64,000 nucleotides of DNA, from the NCBI GenBank assembly GCA_009760855.2, contig WPIO01000048.1:2745001-2809000 (forward strand). The letters are read 5' to 3'. The stretch comes from Cristatella mucedo. Lineage: Eukaryota > Bryozoa > Phylactolaemata > Cristatellidae. Below, in pieces: positions 51,509 through 61,159 of the stretch. The position numbers and the translations under genes are program-made. Each line of letters opens with the position of its first letter. The stretch's first letter is position 1. The notes below the pieces were generated by a model that was not told the DNA's origin, did no database searches, and saw nothing but the letters and a program-made list of their open reading frames with translations.

Positions 51509-53190
51509 TTCTCTCTCTCTCTCTCTTTCTTCATGACTGTTTGAACTTGTAGCTAAATTTGCCTCTCAGGCTAAAAAAAACTACTAGATCCTGTGCCAAC
51601 AGTACTCCTTATGAGGTGTGACCAAGAGGGCCCGACAGGCAGCATCATTTCTTTGCAAACCCAAGAGACAAACAGCTCCTTGTTACCAGTGAAGTCCCTT
51701 CCCCTCTGAAGATGGTAGTTATAGGTTATTCATTAAAAAGTCTACCCTACATCATGTGAATTTGAGTAACTTTCGTCCTGTCTCCCTTCTGCCATCTTAT
51801 CCAAGACACTTGTATAAAATTCATCAGATCTTCCTAGCAAGTTCCAATCAGGATTTAGAGCTAATCATTCCAATGAAACTACTCTGCTTCGGGCTTACAA
51901 TGATCTGCTGAACAATGCTCATCTTAGTAGCATGTCTCCTGGTTGCCCCTGGGTTTTGGCCCAGGGGTGCGGTACTCGGTCTTCATGACCCGGGTCGTGG
52001 GTTCGAGTACTGCAGTGGTCGATCCTTTATTGACTGCTGCGAGCAGTGATTATACCAGCGAAGACACTTCTGCCACCTATATAAATGAGGTTGTTAAACC
52101 TGCTTACCTTTCCCCTAGATCTATCAGCAGTATTCGACACCATTGACCACCAGATCTTATCTGGAGCGCCTTTCCTCATCCCTAGGTATCACTGGCTAAG
52201 TGCTAAATTTGGTTAGGTCCTACCTCAGTGAGATATGTCTATGTAAGTGTAGATATAAATGGCTGTTGGTCAGCTCGAGTGCTTAAAGAATAGGGCACCT
52301 CAAGGCTCCTGTCTTAGGCCCCTTCATTTCACTATCTATAGTTTCCTCTGGCCAGTGTCATGTCCGGACACAATCTTGGCTCTTATTTCTATGCCGACGA
52401 CACTCGACCCTTTGACCATTCTCAGCTTTGCTCTGCACCTGACCCACTTACCAGCATCGAAGATATTTGCACGTGGCTGAAAACTAACTTCCTGAAGTTT
52501 GCCAATGATAAGACCAGCTTAATAGTCGTAGGCTAATCTAGTATCACTTACAAGTCGGAAGGCCTCACCCTAAAGATTGGCTCATCTAGCATCACTCCGG
52601 TGACGTCTGCCCTTCATTGGATAAGCATATTGCCTGTACAGTCGAATCGGCCAACTTTCAGCAAAGGAACAGCCAAAATCAGAACCAGCCTTTTAAAGAG
52701 TACAAGAGCCGAACTAGTTCATGAGTTTGTGACATTGTGCCTGAGTTAGTGAAACTCTTTTTATTCACGACTTTGGGGAAGTACTCACAATCGTATGATG
52801 CCGGTAAAAAACACAGCAGCTCGTCTGCTCTGTCGTCAACGGCGTAGCTGCTACATCACACCACTTGTTTGCAAACTTTATTGGCTCCTAATTAAGAATC
52901 AAATCGATTTCAAGATCATCAGCATGGTTTACAGGTCGTCTCACTCACCTTTACCAGCCTGCCTAATCCAACCTCCTTGCTCCTCTGGCGTACTTCTACA
53001 TCACCTGCTCATCAGCATCTAATCATCTCCCGGTCCTAGACACTAAATTGAAATGTTGCCCTCAGCTTGTATCCTCCGCGAGTCTGGAATTTGCTTCCCG
53101 CTATGATCACTACTTGCAAAGACCTCACATCTTTCAAGTCTCAGCTAAAGATGCATCGGTTAACAAACTACTTGTCATTATTATTAATAC
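51509..53190 (+). mobile_element. Decayed LINE reverse transcriptase with a nested SINE
   Basis: Starts after a (CT)n tract, as the copy at 13 kb. In order: NLSNFRPVSLLPSYP, a SNQDLELIIPMKL-like segment, LSAVFDTIDHQIL, GAPQGSCLRPLHFT, an FYADDT catalytic box near 52.39 kb, KNTAARLLCRQRRSCYITPL, DFKIISMVYRSSHSPLPACL and a final ATTATTATT. Stops and frameshifts are many. A SINE at 51.94-52.10 kb splits the DLSAVFDT region from the preceding part. Confidence 0.83.
51938..52098 (+). mobile_element. SINE nested in a LINE
   Basis: TTTTGGCCCAGGGGTGCGGT, GACCCGGGTCGTGGGTTCGA, GGTCGATCCTTTATTGACTG, GTGATTATACC and CACCTATATAAATGAGGTTG. In the related LINE at 13.6 kb the flanking halves are adjacent, so the SINE inserted after the LINE. 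Confidence 0.82.
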
Positions 53191-53199
53191 TAGAAATTC

Positions 53200-54230
53200 A
53201 GTGACGAGGCACTTACAAAGAAGAAGACTATCACCATGGACAGCTGTCTCCTCCTGTCACTAACTTAACCTTTCTTCTGTGCCTTCTGATTGACTCGGCA
53301 ACAAAACAATCGTGAAAGCACTCATCTTACTCATTACACATCATGAGACTTGGCTGCCATTAGCCTTTCTATGGGGATATTTGTCAAAATTCAATAGTCG
53401 GTTACACCGCAACAAACTAGCAGATCCAACCAATCCAAAACTAGTATCACTCGGCTTTGGGGAGCATCGGTGCGTTTTTCAACACGTGCAACTAATCCGA
53501 GTGTTTGCACTATTCCAAGATGTGAACCTACCAAGGTTGCAAGAAAACTGCCCAGACATGAGCTAATGATAATGGGACCGGTTGAATAATCTAGATAAAA
53601 AAAGAGTGAGCACACAAACATCAGACAAATCTGAGTCACTATTTTGAAGGTCGACTGGGTTAACATAACACAAGGCAAACTAATCGTGATACACACTACT
53701 ACGAGGCATATGAAGAACATTGATTTGTAGTTCGCAAGCATAAATTCTACAATATTTGTCATGGTTGCAAGGCTGGAGCTGGACGAAGAATATATACCCT
53801 AAAGCACGTACAGATGGGCTCCAGGTAATTACCACTGCTGTGTTCGAGGCTGTCAAATAGACAAATGGTAGACACCTGATAGCAGCCGTAGCCCCAGGTT
53901 CGCCTACATTAGCATGTTGGACAGGCAAGAAGATCCAAAACTACTCAGATAAGGGATGCAAAATTAGCATTTTGCCTGCAACACCCTTCCAAGATTAGCC
54001 TATAAAGGAAAAGCGGTTATCAGCAAGCAAAGCCTGGCCACATTGAGCAAAGAGAGCAGGTTACTCCAACGAAATCTATCTTTCGTGTACAGTCTTTAAA
54101 TATACGACCGCACGAGTTTTGAGCAATAATTTTATCGGCACATTGCCTGCCGCATCATCACTATCCCTAATAAGGATCTATAAAAATCAGCCTCTTATAA
54201 CAACAAACAAATGGGAAGCAGCCAAGACGA
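53200..54230. other. Intergenic, nothing identified
   Basis: No domain or convincing splice pair on either strand. Confidence 0.4.
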
Positions 54231-54235
54231 AATAC

Positions 54236-54275
54236 ACTTTATTGAACCTAAGGTGGCCGGTGTCTCTCGAGTGAC
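54236..54275 (-). terminator. Minus-strand palindrome followed by AATAAA
   Basis: On the minus strand CGGTGTC-ACTCGAGA-GACACCG (7-bp arms around a CTCGAG core) is followed about 15 nt later by CAATAAAG. It may mark the 3' end of a minus-strand transcript from the GC-rich zone to the right; no coding exon could be tied to it. Confidence 0.35.
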
Positions 54276-54647
54276 ACCGAAAAAGACCCGTCGGATTGAC
54301 ATGCAGCAGGTCTAGCACCCTCAACATAATCGGGCCCTACAACAATTCCAAGTATCTACCCAGGACTCCGATCTCGTCTCATCACCGAATTCCCACCAGT
54401 TGAGCGAGCAAGAAAAAAAAGCAGTCCGCCGAATACCTAACGGATGTGCACGAGAGAGTGAGCCCTATATATAGAATGCTTCTCACGGTGAAGAGGGCAC
54501 GATTCGCCCACTACTTATCCTATACACCCTGCCAGACCAGGCATGCCGGGTCACGGTGAGGAGAAAACCCGGTGCGGTGCACAGTGCGACTAGGCTGCAG
54601 TTGGGCTGAGCGCACATAACCAGAAACAATGGGCAGCAGGCCGGCAT

Positions 54648-54863
54648 TCATTTATTTCCGGCGAAGGGAGGCCCTTGGAAAACCACTTCCTCCTCACCCG
54701 AGTACCAGCGTCTACATGGGGCATGAAAATGACACGGTACCGTCAGGCAACCAAAACAGCAGGAAGCTCCCCCAAAAACGGAAACCGGTTCCGTTTCGCG
54801 ATGACACAAAATACAAGCACCAACGTCTGGCGGCATGCTGCTTTTTGTAGGCTTAATGTACAA
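54648..54863 (-). other. Cys-rich open frame, unassigned
   Basis: The minus-strand frame contains ACILC, 14 residues, CCFGC and a further PCHFHAPC, a spacing reminiscent of a zinc ribbon or RING-like finger. It has no clear acceptor and the part after CCFGC matches nothing I know. Possibly an exon of the transcript ending near 54.24 kb. Confidence 0.2.
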
Positions 54864-55099
54864 TAGACAGATCTCCTAAACACGATTAATGCACTTCAGC
54901 GCTCCAGCTAACAGTCACACATCTAAAGAAAGAAGCAGGCCAATATGCGGCATCCGCAGCCAGGTAACGACGGCCTATCCGACCGCCCCACCCCGGCAGT
55001 AGCCTGCGGCACGCTAAAAAACTGAAGGTCAGAATGGACGCGAGGAAATCCACTTCCAATCATATGACTACATGAAATATGCGCACGAAGACAGAACTC

Positions 55100-56600
55100 G
55101 CTTTTTCTCCACTAAATTTTCTGACCGAGAACAGTAGTTCAGTCGGACGGGCGACGGTAATCCCAGACTCGTCGGACGCCAACGGCGTAGGTGCGCGCAC
55201 AAAGGGCTTTCAACATTCGATTACCAGACTAGCCAAAAACACCAAATCTATTTGACAGTTACCTGTCGTGGCAATTTCAGGAGGTTTTTAGAGTCAGCAC
55301 GAGGCGAGGCAGTTGCAGCGCGGAAGACGAGCGGTCTACGCGTACGACTCCATGTTGACATGAACCGTCGGGCTCGACCAACGGGAGGCGGCGCCTGGCC
55401 CCGGTCCTTTACACGCTAAGTTATAGGCGCGCATTACTACTTACTCGTGTCTTGCGCTTTTTTCACGGTAAAACGAGGAATTTCCGTCAACACCTCGTGC
55501 AAGCAGGCGAGCGAGCAACAGACGACTGGCCGGCACCCAGACGACCGACCGGCACCGCGACCTCACTCTGGCAGCCGACGAGCCACGTAACGTTAACCGC
55601 TTCTGCACGGCCTCGGCACGCCGCACTGCCCCGGATAACCCGACGACGGGTTAGTTCCTTGGTTATCGCCAGTCTGTGTTTCATCAGGATATCGAATAAA
55701 GCCCAAAAATTAAGGGTCCCCGGTCGAAATGTGTTCGCTTTGTTGGTTTTCGTCTCTCACGCCAAAAATAATCCGGCCTTGGCAACTCGGCACTCCTAAG
55801 AGGCCGCTGCAGCTTCTTCGGGCTCCCGCGCGTCGACCGCGCCTCGTTAAATGACCTGCGCATCTCTGGGTATAGAATTGAGTGAGGCGCTCAACGCTTG
55901 GGTCGCCAGTCGCGTTGTCGCAAAGAAAGACTGCGGGAGAGAGAGAGAGAGAGAATTCGGACCTCCCACGCACTGGGCGCCACTGGTAACGGAAGGAGCC
56001 TTACTGAAGAACCGCGCCTTTATATTGGTGAGCGGCAGTCGCGTACTGGGACGCTTCTCAATGCCACCACTACGGTACCTAGAAAGGCAGCGGGGGGGGG
56101 GTATCGGCAACGCGCACGTGCGCATCGTACTCGCCTCGGGCGAGTGCTACGGTCGGTAATAACCAGGAAGCATTTATAGAATATCATACAAGAGTACCGA
56201 GGCGCCCTCGGACGCTGCCCCAACGGCGGCAAAGGGAGTGATCGGAAAAAGTCCAGGGGGTAGTCAGAGTCAATTCCGTATTGAGCAGAAACGTCCGCAG
56301 TTAGAAAACTCGCCAAAACGCCTGAGCAATCTTTTCCGCATGGATGCGACGCGAGTCATGCGAAATTGTAAAGTAGTAGAGGCCGACGCGCTCTTAGCTG
56401 ACTCGTCGTCCGAGATTTCTTGGAAAGTTCTGGAAGGCCCCAGGAATCGCTCTCCGGGAAGTGTCCACGCTGCTGCCGATCGATATCGCTGGCTGCCACG
56501 ACTCTGTGCCAGCCGAGGCAAGGCCCGGCGGACCGCCAATCTAGGCAAGCTCAGGAGGTAAATCCAAATGTAAGGGTTGCCAGACGAAGTTGCAGCATCG
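55100..56600. promoter_or_regulatory. Second GC/CpG-rich zone
   Basis: CpG-dense relative to its surroundings, like the PKC and ARL4 5' regions, so a promoter is likely here. It includes a (GA)n run at 55937-55953 and a G-run at about 56.09 kb. The gene it serves was not identified; KDM4's missing first exon is one possibility, a plus-strand gene to the right another. Confidence 0.4.
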
Positions 56601-57480
56601 ACCGACACGATCTACACTATAGTGGGCGAACAGCGAGGTCATTGTGCAAAGCTGCTGCCAACGAGCTCTCAGGAGGGCAACCACAGTCAATACTAGACTG
56701 ACCCAAATTTCGGCAGCTGGCGAGACGTGACGCACGGGTTCTCAAAGATAGATGATAATAATAATAATACACTTGATAAAGTGCCCTCAGAGAATTCAAT
56801 CTCTTTCTAGGCGCTTTACATTTGCTGTAAAGAAAACACGATCGATTGGTGAGTGGTAAACAACGTGGATAGCAAGGCATTTTCCGAGCTCCCGAATAGG
56901 AAGCGATCTACTTACTCTAGACCTTCTATCTCCAGTAATGATAGTTCCTTTTGTTGTTCACCGCTTTTCTTAGCAAAAGAAAAACCAGTGAGACGTCGAG
57001 GAGCCCCCATGCCAATCTTGCTGAAGCTAGCTCCGATGAAAAAGCGTGGCCAGCGGAGCTCTCTGCCTGCCAGTATTGTTTTAAATTTCCACTCCACTAG
57101 ATTGAGCGACCAGGCATTCAGTCGAGAATTTGACCTAAACTCATGTAGCCGTGAACTCCCTAGGTAGCAGCGTCATCGAAGGTCTCAGCTATTCGCTATA
57201 GGAGAATGACTTGACTTGTGACTTGATTTCGCACCGTCTCCTAGGAAAGCTTCTTTTCATTCGTTGCAGTTATCCATCCCACATGAGGTCGAATTGGTTG
57301 CCAACCTTGTCCTTACGGTTTACCCTCTCAACCACTGCCACTAATGGACTGCTTTTCTGTGCACTGTCCCTGTACGTCTCGCCGATAGCTAAGGAAAAAG
57401 TGCTTCGTGAAAAACCCCTGAAACTACTGAAACGTCGGCAATGCTTCCCAGGGTCTCGATGGCCGTCGTCGGCTGGCAGG
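56238..57480 (+). other. Candidate unassigned exons (plus strand), phase-consistent
   Basis: Three open blocks join without frame break: one ending GKLRR at a GTAAAT donor (about 56.56 kb), 56924-57164 after CTTACTCTAG, and 57270-57479 between TTCGTTGCAG and a strong GTGAGT. The last contains LPTLSLRFTLSTTATNGLLF, faintly laminin-G-like. The minus strand of the middle block is also open and flanked by an acceptor and GTAAGT (FFIGASFSKIGMGAPRRL). The strand therefore cannot be settled, and no product is assigned. Confidence 0.2.
56750..56850 (-). mobile_element. LINE 3' tail only
   Basis: ATT triplets (antisense), CACTTGATAAAGTGCCCTCA and TCTAGGCGCTTTACATTTGC, i.e. the last 100 bp of the family with no ORF. 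Confidence 0.8.
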
Positions 57481-57489
57481 TGAGTCCGA

Positions 57490-58955
57490 GACTGTCGTCG
57501 GCTCGGAGAGCACAATGAACTTGCAGTAATTGCCAAGATTGCGCCTATGCCGGTCTATTAAGGCGGAATATCAAGAAAATACTTTTATACAATTGGTCCG
57601 ACATCCGAACATTTTTAGGGTACCTTTCAAAAGACAAATATTTTTAGAAACTAGATCGGAAGTTGAGACCACTTCCAATTAAAAGCACAAGACGAGTATG
57701 TAAACCATATCTAACCCGGATGGATGTAAACCAGAAGCAACGTATCTACAAGTAACAAATTTACCGATCTTTCCATCATATGTGACTTAAGTCCTAACTT
57801 TTTGAATCTCGATAGATCGAGGTACATGTATACAGCTGGTTGAGTTACATAGATGTAACTTTTATGCAGCTTCATTTAATGTGCAGCTTTGCAGGCTTCA
57901 TGCCTTGTAAATTCCATAACTCGGCCAATAGTTTACGGATCAGAGTGAATTAAATATGAATTCAGCTCTATTTGTACCACATGATGCTGGTTTTATTTTT
58001 ATTTTGGTTTGATAAGTTTGGCTATTCGTGTCATCAAAAGTCCTGGTGCCATATTGCCTGAAATCGTGGACTTGTTTAGCAAAAACTATAATCTGAATTC
58101 TCTCAAGTACTTTGTACGGTGAGCAAGCGATCGCAACTTTGCAGTTCATTTTCTCATTTATCATAGGTGGAATGCGTCTTAACAGAGTTCTGTGTATGCT
58201 ATGCAATCGTCATTTGAGCTGTTGGCAGTCCATCCGAAATGGATCTAGAGTTTATCTTGGTGCATAAAATTGCATTGCCGTGCATCGCAGTATATAGTAG
58301 TTATTCACTGAACCCATCACTCCTTTTTTAAACCCATCTAAAAAAGGGTGGTAGCTTTCCCTTAGAGAAATTCCCACTCTGTGCGCCGAAGGTAGTCACC
58401 TAAAGAAAAAAACCTCTCTCTACAAGAACCGCTCTCCAAGTCTGCCAGCCTCTGCTCGCAAGCTCGGTATCCACTAGGGACGGACCAGCGAGCTTCCGAG
58501 ATGAGCGTCTTAGAGACGAGCGGCTCATCGTATATCTATTCGCTTGGCAAAGGAGAATGCTTCAGCCGTTTTAAGCTTGATCGACCCACTCTCCCGAGAC
58601 AATGCCAGTAATGAACCTGGTAAAAGGAGCCGCTGTCACAATCGCTCGTGCAATGTGCGTGGAATTGCTCATCCTTGCCTTGTGCTGTGTGTACTAATCT
58701 CCTTATGGTTTGAAATTGTCCCAGCAATCTATTTCGAGCTAAAGCGGCGCTCGTTTGTCTCCAGCCAAGTGAAGTGCTGACGACCAAACCGGCTGAGGGT
58801 TCTGGAGACGCATTGAAGCTCGGCCGTGAAAGCATTCATGATAAAGATGAAGAAAAGAGCTAAAATGACAGCTGTAAAGAAGGCGTCTGAAAATCCTCGG
58901 TAGTAATTAATGTTTGAGCTGAACGAGGTGGAGAAGCCGAAAGTCAAGACCTATT
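57490..58955. other. No supported gene
   Basis: AT-rich to the left, more mixed to the right. Open frames of 70-99 codons near 58.5-58.9 kb lack known domains. Confidence 0.35.
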
Positions 58956-58959
58956 GTTA

Positions 58960-59110
58960 ATGGTAGTGCTACGTTTACGTGCTGACTCTGCACATGTCAC
59001 CTCCAACAGTTATGATTGTTGATATTGAACTATTTTATCATGCTTCATTTACAGGATACGTAAAGTGTCTAGGAATAAACTAAGTTCTCTGAGGATGCTA
59101 TATAAATATA
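58960..59110 (+). mobile_element. LINE 3' UTR and tail, diverged
   Basis: GTGCTGACTCTGCACATGTC, TTTATCATGCTTCATTTACA and GTAAAGTGTCTAGGAATAAA, then GGATGCTATATAAATATA. It directly abuts a SINE. Confidence 0.65.
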
Positions 59111-59111
59111 T

Positions 59112-59280
59112 TCTGGTGACCCGCCATAGCACACTAGGTAAGGCAGTTGCTTTTCACGAACTTGGTCCAGAGGTCGTGGATTCACGTCCTGTGTTGGGAA
59201 ATCCTTTAAAGCTGCTGCGAGTTGTGGTGATAGCCATAAAGGTTCTCCTTTCCCTATACAAAAGAAGCTGTCGAATTAGC
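59112..59280 (+). mobile_element. SINE copy
   Basis: CATAGCACACTAGGTAAGGC, TTGCTTTTCACGAAC, GGTCGTGGATTCACGTCC (damaged B box), AAATCCTTTAAAGC, GTGGTGATAGCC and CCCTATACAAAAGAAGCTG. Confidence 0.8.
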
Positions 59281-59398
59281 TATTTTTTTATTATTACTCT
59301 GGTGCCGCTGAGTCGGTCTGTCTACCAGGGAGAATTAGCCCTCTAGGCCACCTCTAGAGCTCTCCATAGGCACTTCCGATGCACTTGCTTTTTTGAAG

Positions 59399-59587
59399 CA
59401 GCAGTTCTCAACCTGTGGTCGCGACCACTTTGAAGGTCGAACGCCCCTTTCGCATGGGTCACCTAAGACCATCGGAAAACACGCCTTGTATGACAAACAT
59501 GAAGTAGCAACGAATATAATTTTATGGCTGGGGGTCGCCGCAACATGAGGACCTGTGTCGCGGCGTTAGGAAGGTTGAGAACCACAG
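59399..59587. mobile_element. SPIN-like non-autonomous hAT transposon
   Basis: 189 bp bounded by CAGCAGTTCTCAACCT and AGGTTGAGAACCACAG, inverted ends that match in 13 of 16 positions, flanked by 8-bp near-duplications TTTTGAAG and TTCTAAAG (6 of 8). Inside are GTCGCGACCACTTTGAAGG, GGGTCACCTAAGACCATCGG, ATGAAGTAGCAACGAATATA and GGGGGTCGCCGCAACATGAG. From memory these are the subterminal blocks of SPIN, a hAT family known from tetrapods and a few invertebrates. There is no transposase, so it was mobilised in trans. Confidence 0.85.
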
Positions 59588-59814
59588 TTCTAAAGGGTTT
59601 TGGTCTTTTTTCCAGATGGCTGCGCACGAGGCCTCTGATCTTCAGCTGCTGGCTGCAACGTTATGAGAACATTTTCCATTCGTTGAGCCTGAGGCTTAAA
59701 ACACGTGCAATAATTACGGGAATAATTTTCGCCCTGCCAAACTTCTTTAAATGCATACAGAGAATACGAATATATTCTAATATTTCTATGCTAACGCATT
59801 TGTCATGTTTGTCA

Positions 59815-59995
59815 GAGAACTCAGCCTCTTTCTAGGCGCTTTACATTTGCTGCACAGGGAAACGCGATTGAATGGTGAGTAATATGATAAACAACATGAA
59901 TAACATGGTTGGGGTGACAGGCATATGGTCAGCATTCAAGTGTGATTAGTGGCAGCATGCACAGCGTCAGCACACATAAGCACAAGCTTGCTGTC
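59815..59995 (-). mobile_element. LINE 3' UTR, inverted against the next copy
   Basis: Antisense TCTAGGCGCTTTACATTTGC, GAATAACATGGTTGGGGTGA and TAGTGGCAGCATGCACAG, ending where a plus-oriented LINE ORF begins. No ATT tail is kept on its left side. Confidence 0.75.
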
Positions 59996-60002
59996 ATCGA
60001 GC

Positions 60003-60800
60003 ATGAAGTCAAATCTGCCTAATTTCAGCTTCATAACATTGCTAAAATTCGGGCTTGTTTAGATAAGGATACCACGTCCAAGTTGGTCCATGCATTTGTG
60101 ACATCCCGTCTCGACTTCTGCAACTCACTGCTTACTGGCCTACCGGCATGTGCGATCAGGCGATTGTAGCTGGTGCAAAACTCTGCAGCTAGGCTTGTCT
60201 GTCGTGGACGTCCCAGTTGCCACATTACTCCACTTCTCGCCGACCTGCACTGGATACCAGTCAAGCAACGGATTGACTTCAAGGTTTTGTCGCTCACTTT
60301 TAGGTCCCTTCATTCTATGGCTCCAGCCTATCTCTCAGATATACTCCCCATCAGGCCAAGCATCGTACCACCCGCTTTTCGGAATCCAACAGTCTACCAA
60401 TACCTCGTACAAACCTCAAATTCTTTGGAGACCGTGCATTTAGTTCGTATGCTCCCAAAGCCTGGAACTCCCTCCCGACCTGCGTCAGAACATCCCCTGA
60501 CCTGACCACATTTAAAAGGAACCTAAAAACACACCTATTTAGGACAGCATTTAGTTGGTCCCTGTGATTGGTCCTTCACGTGCTTATGCGTGCTGACACT
60601 GTGCATGCTGCCACTAACCACATTTGCATGCTGACCGTGTGCATGTCACCCCTAACCATATTATTCATTTTGTTTGTTTTTCAAGCATGATTTTACTTAC
60701 CATTCAATTGCATTTCCCTTTGCAGCAAATGTAAAGCGCCTAGAAAGAGATTAAGTTCTCCGTGGGCGCTTTGTCAAGTACATAAATATTATTATTATTA
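60003..60800 (+). mobile_element. LINE 3' end, CR1/L2-like
   Basis: ORF part from CLDKDTTSKLVHAFVTSRLD to FKRNLKTHLF with two small frameshifts and a stop (TAG) at the position of QLVQ, then UTR, GTAAAGCGCCTAGAAAGAGA and ATTATTATTATT. Very similar to the copy at 25.3 kb. Confidence 0.88.
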
Positions 60801-60967
60801 AGAGCTCATTAAAAAACCGACCTGATTTATAGCAACCGAATAAAAAAAGTGGAAGAGCCATAGTCCCCAGTTAACTAACTTTTTTTGTTCCTGGTACTTT
60901 ACATGCTTACTTGTACATGTTTTATCGGATGCTGCTAGTAGTCCGACTAACCGATGGACCTGACTTG

Positions 60968-61155
60968 TTTTAATAAAAATAATTTGCATAGCACCCCCCG
61001 AGAACGTAATCCAATTCTAGAAACTCTACATGCTTTTACACGCTTGTCTAGGCTGGAAACCTAGCATGTAAGGCAATTTTGATCGTGCTTCCTTGGTAGC
61101 ATATTCAAAGTGCCTAGGAAGAGAAAGTTCTCGGAAGGTGCTACACATGTGGATT
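60968..61155. mobile_element. Two LINE tails in opposite orientation
   Basis: Left: TAATAAAAATAATTTGCATA, GAACGTAATCC and AATTCTAGAAACTCTACATG (antisense). Right: AAAGTGCCTAGGAAGAGAAA and GTTCTCGGAAGGTGCTAC (sense). Both are diverged. Confidence 0.5.
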
Positions 61156-61159
61156 GTGA

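Noticed and set aside
54648-54863. Similarity of the Cys-rich frame to the PEX12 zinc-binding end
   Set aside because: The first CxxC and a later CxxC fit loosely, but the spacing differs and the conserved CPVTG-type ending is absent.
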